DNA of 64,000 bases from Armillaria gallica (GCA_037576215.1 JBANDB010000007.1:4929001-4993000); one strand, 5' to 3'; positions 24,583-35,867 are shown, numbered from the stretch's first letter. Notes: generated from the letters alone by a model not told the origin. Translations and numbers: made by a program.

Positions 24583-26604
24583 TTACGGCCTGGGTTCATC
24601 ATCTTCTGGGACCAAGTTGATGAGATCCAAATCGTCAGCCAGGGAATCGAGTTCGGGAGAGGCGACGGCTGCGTCTGTGCTGGTAGAACCAGTTGATGTG
24701 AATGTTGCGATGTGATCATGCACCTCTGAAACAGAGTTGGACTCAGGGGAAGGTGGCTCTTGGATTTCGACGGTGCGTTGATCGAAGAAAAGGTCATTTG
24801 AGAACAGCAAGGACCTGGGGTAGGGAGAATTCTGAACGGTCTCCGACATGGAGCTGTCGTAAAAGAAGTGCAATCCAGACAAACGCTCGGGTGCGACCGT
24901 GTCCAAAGAATCGACCTTGGAACTCTTTTCAAACAAACGCATCCTTCTGATATCAGCGTAGACATTAGAATGGTCTGGATCAGTGAGAACAAGCATCGCG
25001 CGTGTATTCCAAGGTGAGCTGGGAGGTCCCTTGTCGCCGGGATAAAAGACCGTTTTATAGGTACGAGAGGTGGTATTCCCTGGCATAAACTGGAATCGAG
25101 AATAGCCTGTGTCGACCGAGGCTGACTGCGGCTTATCCCCGACCAGCTGGTCAACCTCCTCATCGTCAGATGTTGGTGGGCTGTATGACGTGCCAGCCAC
25201 CTGAGGTCCAGAAACGGGTAGAGTAGCGATCGACTGTGGCACATTCAGACGACTAGATGGTTCATATGCACTACCATCAGGCTGCATTCTGTTATGAGGG
25301 CCGTCGCGTACTGGGGTATAACTAGCTGTTAAGGTGGTAGAGATACCAGACGTCTGGGACCTTTTATTGCCATGGTTCAAGTCAAAGAGTGCTTCATGCA
25401 TTGGCAAGTCGTTGACGAGGGTGGGTAAACTTCTGGATGCGGCAGCATATTTCTCGGTGGGTGAAGGTCTGGATACTCTGTCGTTGTATGAGCTGTTCCG
25501 CAGGGGTGGATTAGAGTCCTCGTATGCACTATGAAGCACACTGTGACGAGTAAAGCCATCGTTGCGCGCTCGTGTGCTGTCCGTCGTCCTCAATGATATG
25601 TCGGATATGATAGAAGTGGGAATCCCGTTGTTGGGATAGTTATCCTCCAATAGTGGCTTGTACACTGGCGAGTTACTGATAGGAGTTGGCAGACCTCTGG
25701 AAGTCGCTCTAACATCTCGATGATCCCTCTCTCGCGAGACTTCCCGAGGGGGATAATTGGAGCGTAATCGCCAAGGTCGATGATCGTCAGAGAATCCACG
25801 GAAGTTGGGGGGAAGCGGTGATGGGTGGAATGGACTGTTTCCGGGAGGAGTAGGCAACTGATATCGACTGAGGAGGTTTTCGTGACGATGACGATAGTCT
25901 TCACTGTCAGGTGATGTGGCTTCATACCTATATGGTCGGCGGAGGGAAGGTGAACGAAGATCTTCGCGATCAAGATTCAGCGGGGGTAACCTGCGGTGAT
26001 GGTCAGGATGGTCGGGGATGTTGGCGAGAGAGTCGCGAAGGCCGAGAAAACGATGGTCGGCTTCATTTAAGGTCAGTAACGGCGAAGGTGGGCTGTAATC
26101 GCGACTGTGGCGGTGGATTCCCGCCAGAGTATATTTCTCTGGATCGTTAGCCAGGAACGTGCCAGTCTGAGGAGATGTCAAGCCGTCACTGAACTTCGCC
26201 GGCCGCAGCTCGTCACTGTCCTGTGTGTAGCGTAGCAGTGGTCCTGGGCGAGTATAGGGCTGATATCTCTGCCTGTTATCCACGTCTGAGATTCGCGACG
26301 ATGCATCGGAATGGGAATGAAGCAAAGAGCTGCCAGAAATTTCGGCGCGCGAAGTGCACCAAGTCGACGATGCGCCACGTTGGTCGTTGTCCGCGGGAAG
26401 AAGGTGGTGCCACGGGGAGTAGTCGTCATCGACGATCGGGAGTAGAATGTGATCTGAGGCTCCAGAGGAGCCACTCGAGGTCGACGGTGAGGGTCGATTT
26501 GTGGCTTGGCGTCCGCTCATAACGTTCATCTCGACTCTAGCACCATTATGAGACCTTCGCTCTAGATGCTGTGGGGAATGAGGCCTAAGGAAAGGCCGTT
26601 TCAT
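24583..26604 (-). CDS. Hypothetical low-complexity protein, single exon
   Basis: A 673-codon uninterrupted frame from ATG at 26604 (MKRPFLRPHSPQHLERRSHN) to a stop at 24583. It is rich in Ser, Pro, Arg, Asp and His and looks disordered over most of its length. A better-ordered stretch near the C-terminus (YKTVFYPGDKGPPSSPWNTR and LTDPDHSNVYADIRRMRLFE) may be a small folded unit. The tail is acidic (EDDEPRP). I do not recognise the family. Absence of introns is unusual for this window, but the length makes a chance frame unlikely. Regulatory or scaffold function would be a guess. Confidence 0.6.
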   Translation of the reverse strand: MKRPFLRPHSPQHLERRSHNGARVEMNVMSGRQATNRPSPSTSSGSSGASDHILLPIVDDDYSPWHHLLPADNDQRGASSTWCTSRAEISGSSLLHSHSDASSRISDVDNRQRYQPYTRPGPLLRYTQDSDELRPAKFSDGLTSPQTGTFLANDPEKYTLAGIHRHSRDYSPPSPLLTLNEADHRFLGLRDSLANIPDHPDHHRRLPPLNLDREDLRSPSLRRPYRYEATSPDSEDYRHRHENLLSRYQLPTPPGNSPFHPSPLPPNFRGFSDDHRPWRLRSNYPPREVSRERDHRDVRATSRGLPTPISNSPVYKPLLEDNYPNNGIPTSIISDISLRTTDSTRARNDGFTRHSVLHSAYEDSNPPLRNSSYNDRVSRPSPTEKYAAASRSLPTLVNDLPMHEALFDLNHGNKRSQTSGISTTLTASYTPVRDGPHNRMQPDGSAYEPSSRLNVPQSIATLPVSGPQVAGTSYSPPTSDDEEVDQLVGDKPQSASVDTGYSRFQFMPGNTTSRTYKTVFYPGDKGPPSSPWNTRAMLVLTDPDHSNVYADIRRMRLFEKSSKVDSLDTVAPERLSGLHFFYDSSMSETVQNSPYPRSLLFSNDLFFDQRTVEIQEPPSPESNSVSEVHDHIATFTSTGSTSTDAAVASPELDSLADDLDLINLVPEDDEPRP

Positions 26605-28402
26605 CCGACGTCCGGTGCCTGTGTTGGAAAAATCACGTTGGTAGGGGGGAAAGTTGGTTTGGATCGCGCTAGCGTGACCGTGAGTCGCTGTCGCGAGAAC
26701 GAGATAAGGAAGTATTCACCGGGCTTCGACGCGCTCTGTAAGTTCCTCTGGAGGAGCCTCGTATTTTTCGGGACAGGAGCACCGATGCCTGTTCATCGAT
26801 GCCAATTAGTGCGTTGTGGCGCAGTAATAAATGTACTCACTGGGTAGCCTGCACGTCTGCACAATTAGGAAATAGACCGGCCTTGTGCTTCATATCCCTC
26901 TCGTCTGGCAGCTTGAGTCGACACGCCAGGCATAGATCACGGTTAGGGAGTGTCTGCGAGCGCTAAAAAAGTCAACCAAAGATGTCGTTAAGCACAGCCA
27001 CTAATTAGTAGGGGTCTTCGAGAGTAATTATAACACACTGACCATCATTGGGCTTTCAGGATGTTCTATGCTGGCAGAAGATGCGGTGGATATATGAGAA
27101 CCCTTCGTGGTGAAGGGGTAAAGGCAGAAGTTCAAACAAGGAGGAGTTTTTCCCTGTTCCCGATTTGGCGAGGACCCCGCGCAAAGGACATCGGATTGGA
27201 TTTTTGCCAATCCTGTTTTTCACCACGTGTAGTAGCACATATCTTAACTCTTTCTTCGCTCTTTCTAATTCCAAGGAGGCCGACATCTCCTGGCCCTACA
27301 AGTCATTGTTTTCGTTGTCGGGGACGTGGCTCCACCGTGACTGATAGCGGCATCGCCAAATCATTGAGGCTGAAGATTTCCAGAACAGAGAGCGGAGTTG
27401 ATATCGACGCCCCGTGAAGCAATTTCAGCGGATGTGATAACAGATATAACTTGGATCCGTGCGCCGCTGGTGTCGAACTAAGAGTCACGTACGAAGCCAT
27501 GAATTACCCTTCTTGGATACGATAACACACGACATCTCAGAAGAGACGGGTCGAAGCAATATATTATCGATAAGATAGCCTGAGGCGCGTTTCTGCCACA
27601 TTAACAATCCCAATACTTCACGACAGATTTGCGGGACGTAGACTCCAGATATGCCTGTTCCAGGAGATCAGCTTGAGTGAAAACCGCGAATCGGAATTCA
27701 CCGGTACCCTTGAGCATGACATTTGAACAGATCCGGTGACTCCGCCAACTCACTAGCTTCCAAATGACATATCCTTCAGTTGTGGGACTTCCATCAGAAA
27801 TGAAACTTCCTGTTTCAACGTTATCAAATCAAAAACAAAAAGCCGACGCAGGAATGGCCTGCTTTGAGAGGTGCGTAAGGTGTAGCGTTTGCTTCAATAC
27901 GGGCGGTTAACAGTACTGCGTTATCGAGGTACGAAGCAACATGAAATGAGTAATTCACGCAGTGACATATTGTCGATAAGGACCAGTGTTCGGCGTTTCG
28001 TAAGGAACTTGAATTCGCAAAACTGAGTTTTGATTGAATTCCTGATGAGCATGGAAAGAATAGATGCTATGAGTCAAGCATAAAATATTGGTTCAGCACG
28101 TATCTCAATGGACTCGTAGAAAGTGAACAGTACGCGTTATCAGCATCGCAGCATCGTCGCAGTTCGGCGGAAGGGAAAAATGGCACATTGTTTGTCTCCT
28201 CAGGTATCGGAATGAGTAGCAAATATTGTACACCGCCACCGTCTTCATTTTTCGATCTCGACGAGCACATAACTGTCCTCTTGAGTATCTTCCCCTTCGG
28301 GCAAGCAACACTCGATATTCCTCGGTTGCTGGTTCAAGTATATTTATCCGCTGTTGGCAAGCGCTGCGATACTAACTTCCTCTAAGATCTTCGTACAACA
28401 AT
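26605..28402. other. Long intergenic region with weak, degenerate coding traces
   Basis: About 1.8 kb without a gene I can define. On the minus strand, 27450-27380 contains SAEIASRGVDIN, and 27190-27090 contains VLAKSGTGK and YIHRIF. These resemble DEAD-box helicase motifs V, I and VI, but they appear in the wrong order and amid stops. Another open minus-strand stretch near 27800-27620 includes VMLKGTGEFRFAVFTQADLL, unassigned. The right end is the promoter of UTP7. Confidence 0.3.
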
Positions 28403-30574
28403 ATGGACTCCCTTATTGCGAAGGCGGACGCCATCGGGCCCGCAGGTAAAAAGCGAAAACTACGACACACGTCCTCCAGTAGCGGGCCAAGCACAGATAG
28501 AACATTCCAATCCATCTCAAAACGCACCTCAATACCGAAATCCTTACAATCCTCTGGCGCGATACCTGAAGGAGCTCATTCCTACAAGCATATAGCCAAC
28601 AAAAAGCTTCGTACAGAGCTATCACGCCAGTCTGCACGAGCTGTGGAAGCAAAGGCCTTAATAGAAGATGCGGAGCTTCTGCTGACGGGAGAGGCTGGAC
28701 GCATGGAAGTTGAGGGGGAGATGGATAGAACATGGCGTGTTGGGCAGGATGAGATTGTCCAAGGAGCAGGACAGGAAGGCGCTCGAGGAAGGAGAGAATG
28801 GAAATTAGAAGGGGGACCATATAGGTTGCGATATACGCGAAACGGACGGTATGTCTGTCGAATAATACATCCCGGTGCATACTTCTCATGTTTTTCAGGC
28901 ATCTGGCTGTTGTCGGAAACACAGGTCATGTCGCTTCGTTTGACTGGCAAGCCGGTACCCTTCATACTGAGTTGCAGCTACAAGAAACATGTCGTGATAT
29001 AACGTACTTCTTTTAATTTATCGGTTGCTCAACTCTAATGCGTTCTTCAGGTACCTCCATGATCATTCACATTTTGCCGTCGCACAGAAGAAGTACGTCT
29101 TCATCTACGATCGGGATGGCGTCGAACTTCACTGTCTGAAGGCACACATCGAACCTACTCGGATGGAGTTTCTTCCGTATCATTGGCTGCTGGCTACCAT
29201 AGTAAGCGAGCTTCTGCTTTCTTGGCACCTGCTAACGCCGTGCAGGGTAATGCTGGTTATCTAAAATATCAAGATACGTCTACGGGACAACTACTGTGTG
29301 AACACCGGACAAAGTTTGGTTCTTGTACATCCATGACCCAAAATTTACACAATGCGGTCATTCATCTCGGTCACCAGAACGGCACGGTAACCCTTTGGAC
29401 GCCAAATCTGCCCCACCCTGCAGTTCAGCTCCTCGCACATCTCGGTCCCGTGGCCAGCGTGAGCATGGATCCAAGCCAAGGCGGACGGTACATGGCCACA
29501 GCCGGTAAGGATCAGACGGTCAAAGTGTGGGACTGTCGAAACTGGAAGGGCGCGGTGAGAGAGTGGACTACGAGAGGTGGATACGCAGAAGTAGAATGGA
29601 GTGCCAAGGGCGCTCTAGCCGTAGCATCTGGGGGTACCGTCAACGTAAGAAATCAGTTTTGCAGCTTCGCCACGAGTGTCTAAAAATCTTGACATACAGG
29701 TATACACTGCTCCAACGATATACAACCCGGTACATATGAATACGCAACCGCCTCTCTACCTGACCCATCCGGTGCCTCATCGACCTTTGACCTCACTTCG
29801 GTTCGCACCATTCCAGGATATCCTCACTATAGGCCACTCCGCCGGCCTCTCTAGTATCTTAGTACCCGGATCTGGTGAACCCAACTTTGACAGCACCGAG
29901 GCTGATCCATTTGAGAACAAGAAGGCTAGGAGAGAGAAGGAAGTGAAGGCTCTTCTTGACAAAGTAAGAATATTATTTTCCTATCGTGCACCTTTGTACT
30001 CAGTGACTTTCTTAGATCCAACCAGACCTGATCACTCTCGATCCAGAGTTCGTCGGATCTCTTGCGCCGCCATCGAAGCTAACGACAGAAACGACGTTTG
30101 ATGGGAAGCCTTCTGTTGAGATTCCATTTGCTCGTCTGCCCAGGTTGGAGAGGCTCCGAGTGCAAGGCAAGGCCGACGAAACCGAGGTTCTCAGTGATGA
30201 TGATGAGGCCAGCGGTACGGAAGCAGATCCAGAGGCCAAAGCTCGCAGCAAAGAGGAGAAAGAAAAGAGGAAGATGAGAGGTAAAAATAAGAGTTTGAAG
30301 AGGTGCATCATTACTTTTCCATCTTTGCCCCTCCTGCGATCTAACAAACGATGTTATAGATATCTTCGAAAGCAGCGCAAAAACGTCATTGATCCCACAG
30401 CCGTAAGTTACTGCATCTTATTACTGATATCCCGCAGCTGATGCGTTATAGGTCGCGATTCGAGCGAAAATGGAAAAACAAAAAGAGGAGCAACGGCGTG
30501 CTAAAATTGCGGCTGCTAATGGGGGGCAAAACCAAAAGCCATCTGCATTGGACCGTTTCAAACGGAACGCGTGA
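28403..30574 (+). CDS. UTP7: U3 snoRNP/SSU processome protein UTP7 (WDR46)
   Basis: Nucleolar WD40 protein needed for 18S rRNA processing. Start ATG at 28403 (MDSLIAKADAIGPAGKKRKL). Family blocks in order: YKHIANKKLRTELSRQSARA, then EGGPYRLRYTRNGR joined to HLAVVGNTGHVASFDW. LHDHSHFAVAQKKYVFIYD and LKAHIEPTRMEFLPYHWLL follow. GNAGYLKYQDTSTGQLL, HQNGTVTLWTPNLPHPAVQL, GRYMATAGKDQTVKVWDCRN and AHPVPHRPLTSLRFAPFQDI-type BING4 C-terminal sequence complete the domain. The tail is highly charged and ends ALDRFKRNA at 30574. About seven short introns, all joins in frame. It appears complete. Confidence 0.94.
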
Positions 30575-30779
30575 TTTGGATCTACTTATTCTGTATGCCT
30601 CATGTGTGTTCGTTACTTTCGGCAACATAATATGAGTCCACCTGTGAATTGGGTCAGTTAGTTACGTGAGCCTGTAGGTGTAAGGTTGATCTCGCTCCTT
30701 CTGTTTTAGTTCGCCGTTCTTCTGTGAGTCCATAGGAACAGAGATGAAGAGTCAGTCATAATAGCACAGTATCACTTGT
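30575..30779. other. 3' flank of UTP7 and edge of the CpG-poor island
   Basis: CG dinucleotides are still present up to about 30720 and then nearly vanish, marking the left boundary of the island. Confidence 0.4.
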
Positions 30780-30965
30780 TAGAGATATATTGCAAGTGCT
30801 TGGGTAAGTACTTGTGAGTACTTTTTGGTATTTGTGTGAGGCAAGTACTTGTCTCATGGTACAAGTCACTTGTTGTATGAGTATGTTCACAGATGACAAG
30901 TATGTAAATTTGTGAGTGAGTACTTGACAACTTGTGTACTTGAGTACACACTCATGAAGGTCTCT
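30780..30965. repeat. Cluster of ACTTG/CAAGT motifs
   Basis: AAGTACTTGT, itself near-palindromic, and variants (GAGTACTTGAC, GTGTACTTGAG, CAAGTCACTTG, ACAAGT) recur about every 15-40 bp on both strands over some 180 bp. Such clusters resemble subterminal repeats of DNA transposons. No terminal inverted repeat or target duplication was found, so the nature is open. Confidence 0.5.
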
Positions 30966-31395
30966 AGTACTACCTTCGACCTTATCCTTCAGTAATCAAC
31001 AATAAATCATCACACCACTATTGTTAAGGACTACAACTATTGACTCAATAATAATCTAACTTTGCACTAGGTAATCAATTGAACTTGAAGTCAACTTGAA
31101 GTGTATGGAAATATCACCACACTTCACAAGAGGGTGTACTTTGTAGCCTGTTAGATTTATAGACTTGAGGACTGCAGATGTGTCAGACTCTGCAGATGAG
31201 AAACAAGATAAGAGAGTTCACAGTAAGCAATGATAATTTGATATCAATATTATGGTTTTCATTGAATAGAGCAGGCAACTAGTAAGCATATCTATTTAAT
31301 ACTATCCTGCATTTAACATAAGAACCAGAGTCTACATACTAAACATGTTGCTTGACACTTCTACCACTGAATGAAATACAGACACTGGCTTTGAT

Positions 31396-34300
31396 CTAAA
31401 TGATCTTGATACGCTGGTACTCTGAAGAGTTCTTCCAAGTGTCATCAACATCAGTTTTGAGGTTGAGTGCAAACACACCAACACGGCGAAATGAATCTAT
31501 GGAGGCATCTTCTTATGTATTTGTGATTTTATTGGTTGCAGGAACAAGAACAAGGCCAAACAATGCCTCACTGGTTGCAGTGACAATGGCAAGGTACACC
31601 TCACCAATTTCCTGTGATATAGGTTCTGCAGCATCACAGCTCACAGTACCCATCCCATGCTCAGTCACTCCTTTCTCTGACACCAGTGGACTGATCTTGG
31701 CAGAGTGATAGGTTCATATATTGGGTACATCTGTCAAAACCTCCTGTACTGGATCCCACACAGCTTTCCATAAAATTGCATCAAGAATGAGACAACCATT
31801 GGTTACCTCACCATGTGTATTTGTCTCTGCATTGCAAAACTGAACAACACATATGGCATACTCATAATCTTGGCCCTCATCCATATCTTCTAAATGCACC
31901 ATACCATAGCATGATTGTGATCCATTGAAGTTTTCTACTCCTGAATCTATTGAGGCCCAGCTCCATGATGGAGCACAGTAGCTTTGTGGTCTGGGTTCAA
32001 AAGGAGAGCAAGAACACCACAGTAAGCTTTTAGGAAGCTGGTGTGACCATAAGCCAGCAATATATTTGCTATTTGGCCAAACTTCTTGAAAGTGTTTAAC
32101 AATGCCTGAGAAGGCAATGAGGTGATCTTTTGGCTTGGTCACCTTGTGGGTTGTGTATATTTCAAGGATACTCTCCCAGATATTTCTCATCTCATCATTC
32201 ACTGATGAATTGCTATTGGGTAGAGCCTGGTCAGAGACAGAGGTGAGGTTGAGAAGATTTGAGGTCCACTCTAACCAAATAGAGTCAATGGAACCTTTGA
32301 TGTCAACAAGTTTAGTATGACACTCATACAATAGTGTATGTGAGGCATAGATTAATTTGCACTGTGGCAGCATGCATTCCTCTAGGCACCATGCATGTTC
32401 ACTAGTAGGTGGAAATGGTGCATTATCTTCCTTTTGCACTTGAATTGCCCCAATCTTACCATCAGGGCAGAGAAATGGGAGTGAAATAATCTCTCCAAGA
32501 CTCCATGACTTGGTTTTTTCAGATTGAACATGCAAAAATCCATTATTAACACTGTCAGCACAGGCTGCAATAATGGCAACATAAGCATCACAGAATATGT
32601 ATCGAATCTTGTTAATTTCTTGTATCTTGTCATCTTTTGAGTCTTGAAGAATGCAGAATGCATCCACCTATAGATATTGCAAACCAATTTTTCAAGTCAC
32701 TGTGATGGCATCCATAATAGTTTTTAGAATGTTTGCCAAGGGGATGCCATTGATGTAAGTGTAAGACCCAAACTCCAATCACAGGTAAATAGTTGGCTGT
32801 ATCACGTTCGTACAGTCACTGACTAGTCCTGTGATGATTGGCGATCAAGACTAACTTAATAGCGCTTAGCAAGAAGGAGTGTGTTTCGGTATGAATAAAC
32901 GTTAGCTCAAAGCTAGGGAATATACAGCTTTGAGTACACTACTTATATACTAAAGTGAGGGTCTGTAATGGGTACTAAGATGAGGTTACCATGTTAGAAA
33001 GTGAATAAGCCAAATACACGGTAGCTGAGAATAAGACACATCGGTGGTGTGTGACATGTGAAGATTTATGAAGGCTCCGTGGAGTCATGGATCTGAAGAT
33101 AAGATAAGGGTAAGCATCAATGATAAGATAAGATAAGATGTGAGGAAATGAATAAATCGTAACAGTAAGACTCCAAGTTCTGGGTTGTTGTACAATGTGG
33201 CTGTGATTTGCACCCCCACACATAGCTTAAGACAGTGTAGTTGGCCTCCATGCCATTGCTAACAAAGAGACGAGGGTAATTGGAATCTTTGCAATCTATC
33301 ACTTGAATTGGCAAGCAAATATTCTGGGATCAATGACAACATTCATGGAGTAGGCAATCATCTATATGTTCCTTAATCAGACTGTAAGCCAAAGGTGAAT
33401 CAACATTCAAAAGCACTGGGTGGTGATCAATGAATCTTGCAGCTGGATCATCTTGGTAATTGTCAGAATATGGACTTCAGATGTATGACAATTATCAGGC
33501 TTACCATAAGCTGCATGTATCCCAAATAAAGACTCCTCTGTTTCTAAATCCCCTTCAAAGGCTCTGAGCATCAGAGAGAGCCAGGATCCATGGACCAGGT
33601 GTGGGAGATATAATGTCTCTTTACAGAAGCATGCTTCTATCTTGAACTTCTTGTTATTGTGCATCTGGGCTCCCCCTTCTATGAAAGAATTTGAGTGGTA
33701 TTGTTCTCAGATAGTCCAGAAGATGAGCTTGCACCACTGGCAGTTGTACTGATATTTTTTTCGATGCTGACAATACTGATGTCACATCCGTTTCCATGTA
33801 GGTGTCTCATATAAGAAGCCAAATGGTTCTTTCATAAAGCGATCCACATTTTGGGCCTCCCATACTTTACAGAATGCATCAGCAGTGAAAACAGTGCTCC
33901 AACAGTCCTTGCAAACTAGCTTCCTAATTTCAGAAGGCCAATTCTCCATAGCTGGCCCAGAACATTTCAGAGCAACTGAGGATTTGTATGTTCTATCACC
34001 ACTGTCCCCCTCACTGATCAGTGAGGTGGCAGGTGAGACTGTGGAAGGGTACTCTGCAGTTTAAGAGACATATGCTCCATAGATGAAGAGCCCATCAAAA
34101 TGCTGGAGCCAGATGATTCTATAGCACTGACATCCCAGTTGGTCTCCATTTCTGAAGATCCTGTAGAAATGATGGAGGATTCTAAATCACTGTTGTCCCA
34201 GTCAGCCTCCATTTCAGGAGAGCCAGTCAAAATGTGGGAGTTGGAGGACTCTGTGCTGCCATTGTTGTGTTCAGACATGATGGGTGAGGGTAGAAGGATG

Positions 34301-34545
34301 TTATGTGTTTCAGGAGACAAGTGTTCCATAGCTAGGGAACCCATTGAAACATTGGGGTCAAATGCTTCTAAAGCACCTTCAACATTCCTGTCAGATGTGA
34401 TGGGTGCTGAGAACATTTAAAGATCATTCCACACTTCATGAGGCACAAGCCCACCTTCTTGAGAGTCCACTGGTGTGTTGGCCAGCTCAGGGAACTCTAC
34501 ATCACCAGTCAACAAGTCGGAAAATGTGGGTGGGAGAAAAGACAT
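31396..34545 (-). pseudogene. Decayed HET (heterokaryon incompatibility) domain gene
   Basis: HET domains trigger cell death on recognition of non-self. The likely start is 34545, followed by an acidic N-terminus and a TAA at 34417-34419. Further in are IRKLVCKDCWSTVF, GFLYETPTWKR and CQWCKLI, typical HET N-terminal sequence. The HET core includes LPIQVIDCKDSNYPRLFVSN and YTVLSYVWG, then, past the LTR, ILKTIMDAITVT, VDAFCILQDSKDDK and SVNNGFL. HAWCLEECMLPQ, LIAFSGIV and APSWSWASID follow, and the C-terminus reads SFRRVGVFALN up to 31396. Nonsense codons lie at 33330-33332 (TGA), 32692-32694 (TGA), 32668-32670 (TAG at the conserved Trp of WVDA), 31714-31716 (TGA) and 31513-31515 (TAA). All can arise by C-to-T or G-to-A change. 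A solo LTR splits the core. Clearly non-functional. Confidence 0.88.
32760..33164. mobile_element. Solo LTR inserted in the HET pseudogene
   Basis: 405 bp beginning TGTAAGACCC and ending CGTAACA, the TG..CA ends of LTR retrotransposons. It is flanked by a perfect 5-bp target duplication, GTAAG at 32755-32759 and 33165-33169. Ignoring the LTR and one duplication copy, the HET reading frame continues without a shift, which fixes the boundaries. No internal retrotransposon genes are present, so this is a solo LTR left by recombination between two LTRs. Family (Gypsy or Copia) cannot be told from the LTR alone; a 5-bp duplication fits both. Confidence 0.9.
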
Positions 34546-34560
34546 TGGGGAAACACAGCA

Positions 34561-35603
34561 ACTTCATGTTTGTGTAGTTGACGACTATATATACACATAG
34601 TTCTCACCGCCACAGACAAACAACCAAACAGATACGTATCATGCAAAAATAGTCATCAATCATCAGCCTCATGAATATGGGTGCAATAGACACTCTCCAA
34701 AGTGTCTCGTATACCGGGGGTGCAGATACTAGATACCCTGGACAGTACACCCTCCGAGATGAAGGCCCATGGCCAGACAAAGGGCAAACGGTAGCGAGCA
34801 TGCATGGCAGCAAGGCTCAGAAATTACGTGACCTTCGGAAGTAGGCAAGTGCTGTGAAGTGGTCAGAAGCCTTGATGGCAGTACTCAGTAATGCACCGTC
34901 AAGCGGAAATTGGAGTAGTAAGAATTAATGAAACCTAGAATGTCTTTCACAGCAATGAAATCATTGCACATGGTGTCCGAGCTGTTAGCATCGCCGTGGG
35001 GTCCGTGCTAGAACTGAGGCAGATATCCTTGTAAATGCATGAAAATGGCAATGCAGACAGCGATGGCGAATTGGTTTAGAAAAACAATATACCTCTAAAC
35101 CTCACGCGTCCAAATGCAAAAGAGCAGATAGTGAATGGACGAGGCCCCGATCTACTGGGACTTTGCGTAACTTCATTTATCGTGACTTTTGACGGCGTGT
35201 GCCTGCCCTGAATTCCAGATGAGCAGGAGAGCCTGAAACTACGAACAGCCACTTACAAGCTCCGTAAAGAAACCAGTATCAGCGACTTGCTGGGAAGGAG
35301 AATACGTTGCCCAAAATTTACATGTACGCTTCGCCCCATCTATCGACTCCACAAGGCTTCAAGCAACGCAGTGCAACTCGAGAATGTGGCCAAAAAAATT
35401 GAACGCACAAGCTTTATAAGTCGCTTATCAGAAGAGTTGTGAATGCATTAGAGAATGAATACCATCGCATGTCATATCCAAATTTGAAATGGGTGTCATA
35501 CCAGCCCTTTATTCCTGGAGCCCAGTGTCCATCCTACTGTATCGATAGATTAACGGCGATAAGTTAGCGTATAGCTTGATCAATTGAAGTCAGATAGTAA
35601 CTA
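34561..35603. other. Intergenic region, CpG content back to normal
   Basis: From about 34575 CG dinucleotides return. No gene, RNA or repeat is supported; one minus-strand 69-codon frame (34813-34604) has no domain. This would contain the former promoter of the HET gene. Confidence 0.35.
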
Positions 35604-35867
35604 TTACAGCTGTTTGCACACAACTTGACAGTAGCGGGCATTTTGCGCGAGAGAAGAGAGTGATTTGGACTTCGTCATAAACCGCGGTTTAAGGGCTTGA
35701 TGATGCATTTCAACTTATTTGTGGGTGGTCTATGGCCATTTCGGCGATCTCGGAGGTCATTTCGTGCGCTTGAAGTCCCCAAAACACGGTTTATGACGAA
35801 GTCCGAGCTTCTTTTCATCATCCACGAAAACCCCTCTGACTGTCAAGCTGTATGCAAACAGCTGTAA
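35604..35867. mobile_element. 264-bp foldback element (mariner-like MITE candidate)
   Basis: Outer arms 35604-35632 and 35839-35867 are inverted repeats with 2 mismatches in 29 (TTACAGCTGTTTGC at the left tip). An inner perfect 18-bp pair, GGACTTCGTCATAAACCG at 35667-35684 and its complement at 35787-35804, makes most of the element fold on itself. The tips read TA-CAGCTG..CAGCTG-TA, consistent with a TA target duplication as used by Tc1/mariner elements. It lies about 60 bp upstream of the F-box gene start. No protein is encoded. Confidence 0.7.

Larger units (their letters stand above)
30730..34560. other. CpG-depleted island (about 3.8 kb) interrupted by a CpG-normal LTR
   Basis: CG is almost absent: no CG at all in 31741-32580, and only a handful elsewhere in the island. 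The rest of the window has CG in nearly every line. TG and CA are common instead. The inserted LTR at 32760-33164 has about ten CGs in 405 bp. This is the footprint of cytosine methylation followed by deamination, or of a RIP-like process, acting on the resident sequence. Confidence 0.8.

Noticed and set aside
28413..28965. Long minus-strand frames opposite UTP7 exon 1
   Set aside because: Shadow frames of a clearly coding plus-strand exon with strong family matches.
31400..31708. 102-codon plus-strand frame in the CpG-poor island
   Set aside because: It is antisense to the HET C-terminal sequence, which reads naturally on the minus strand when the stops are noted.
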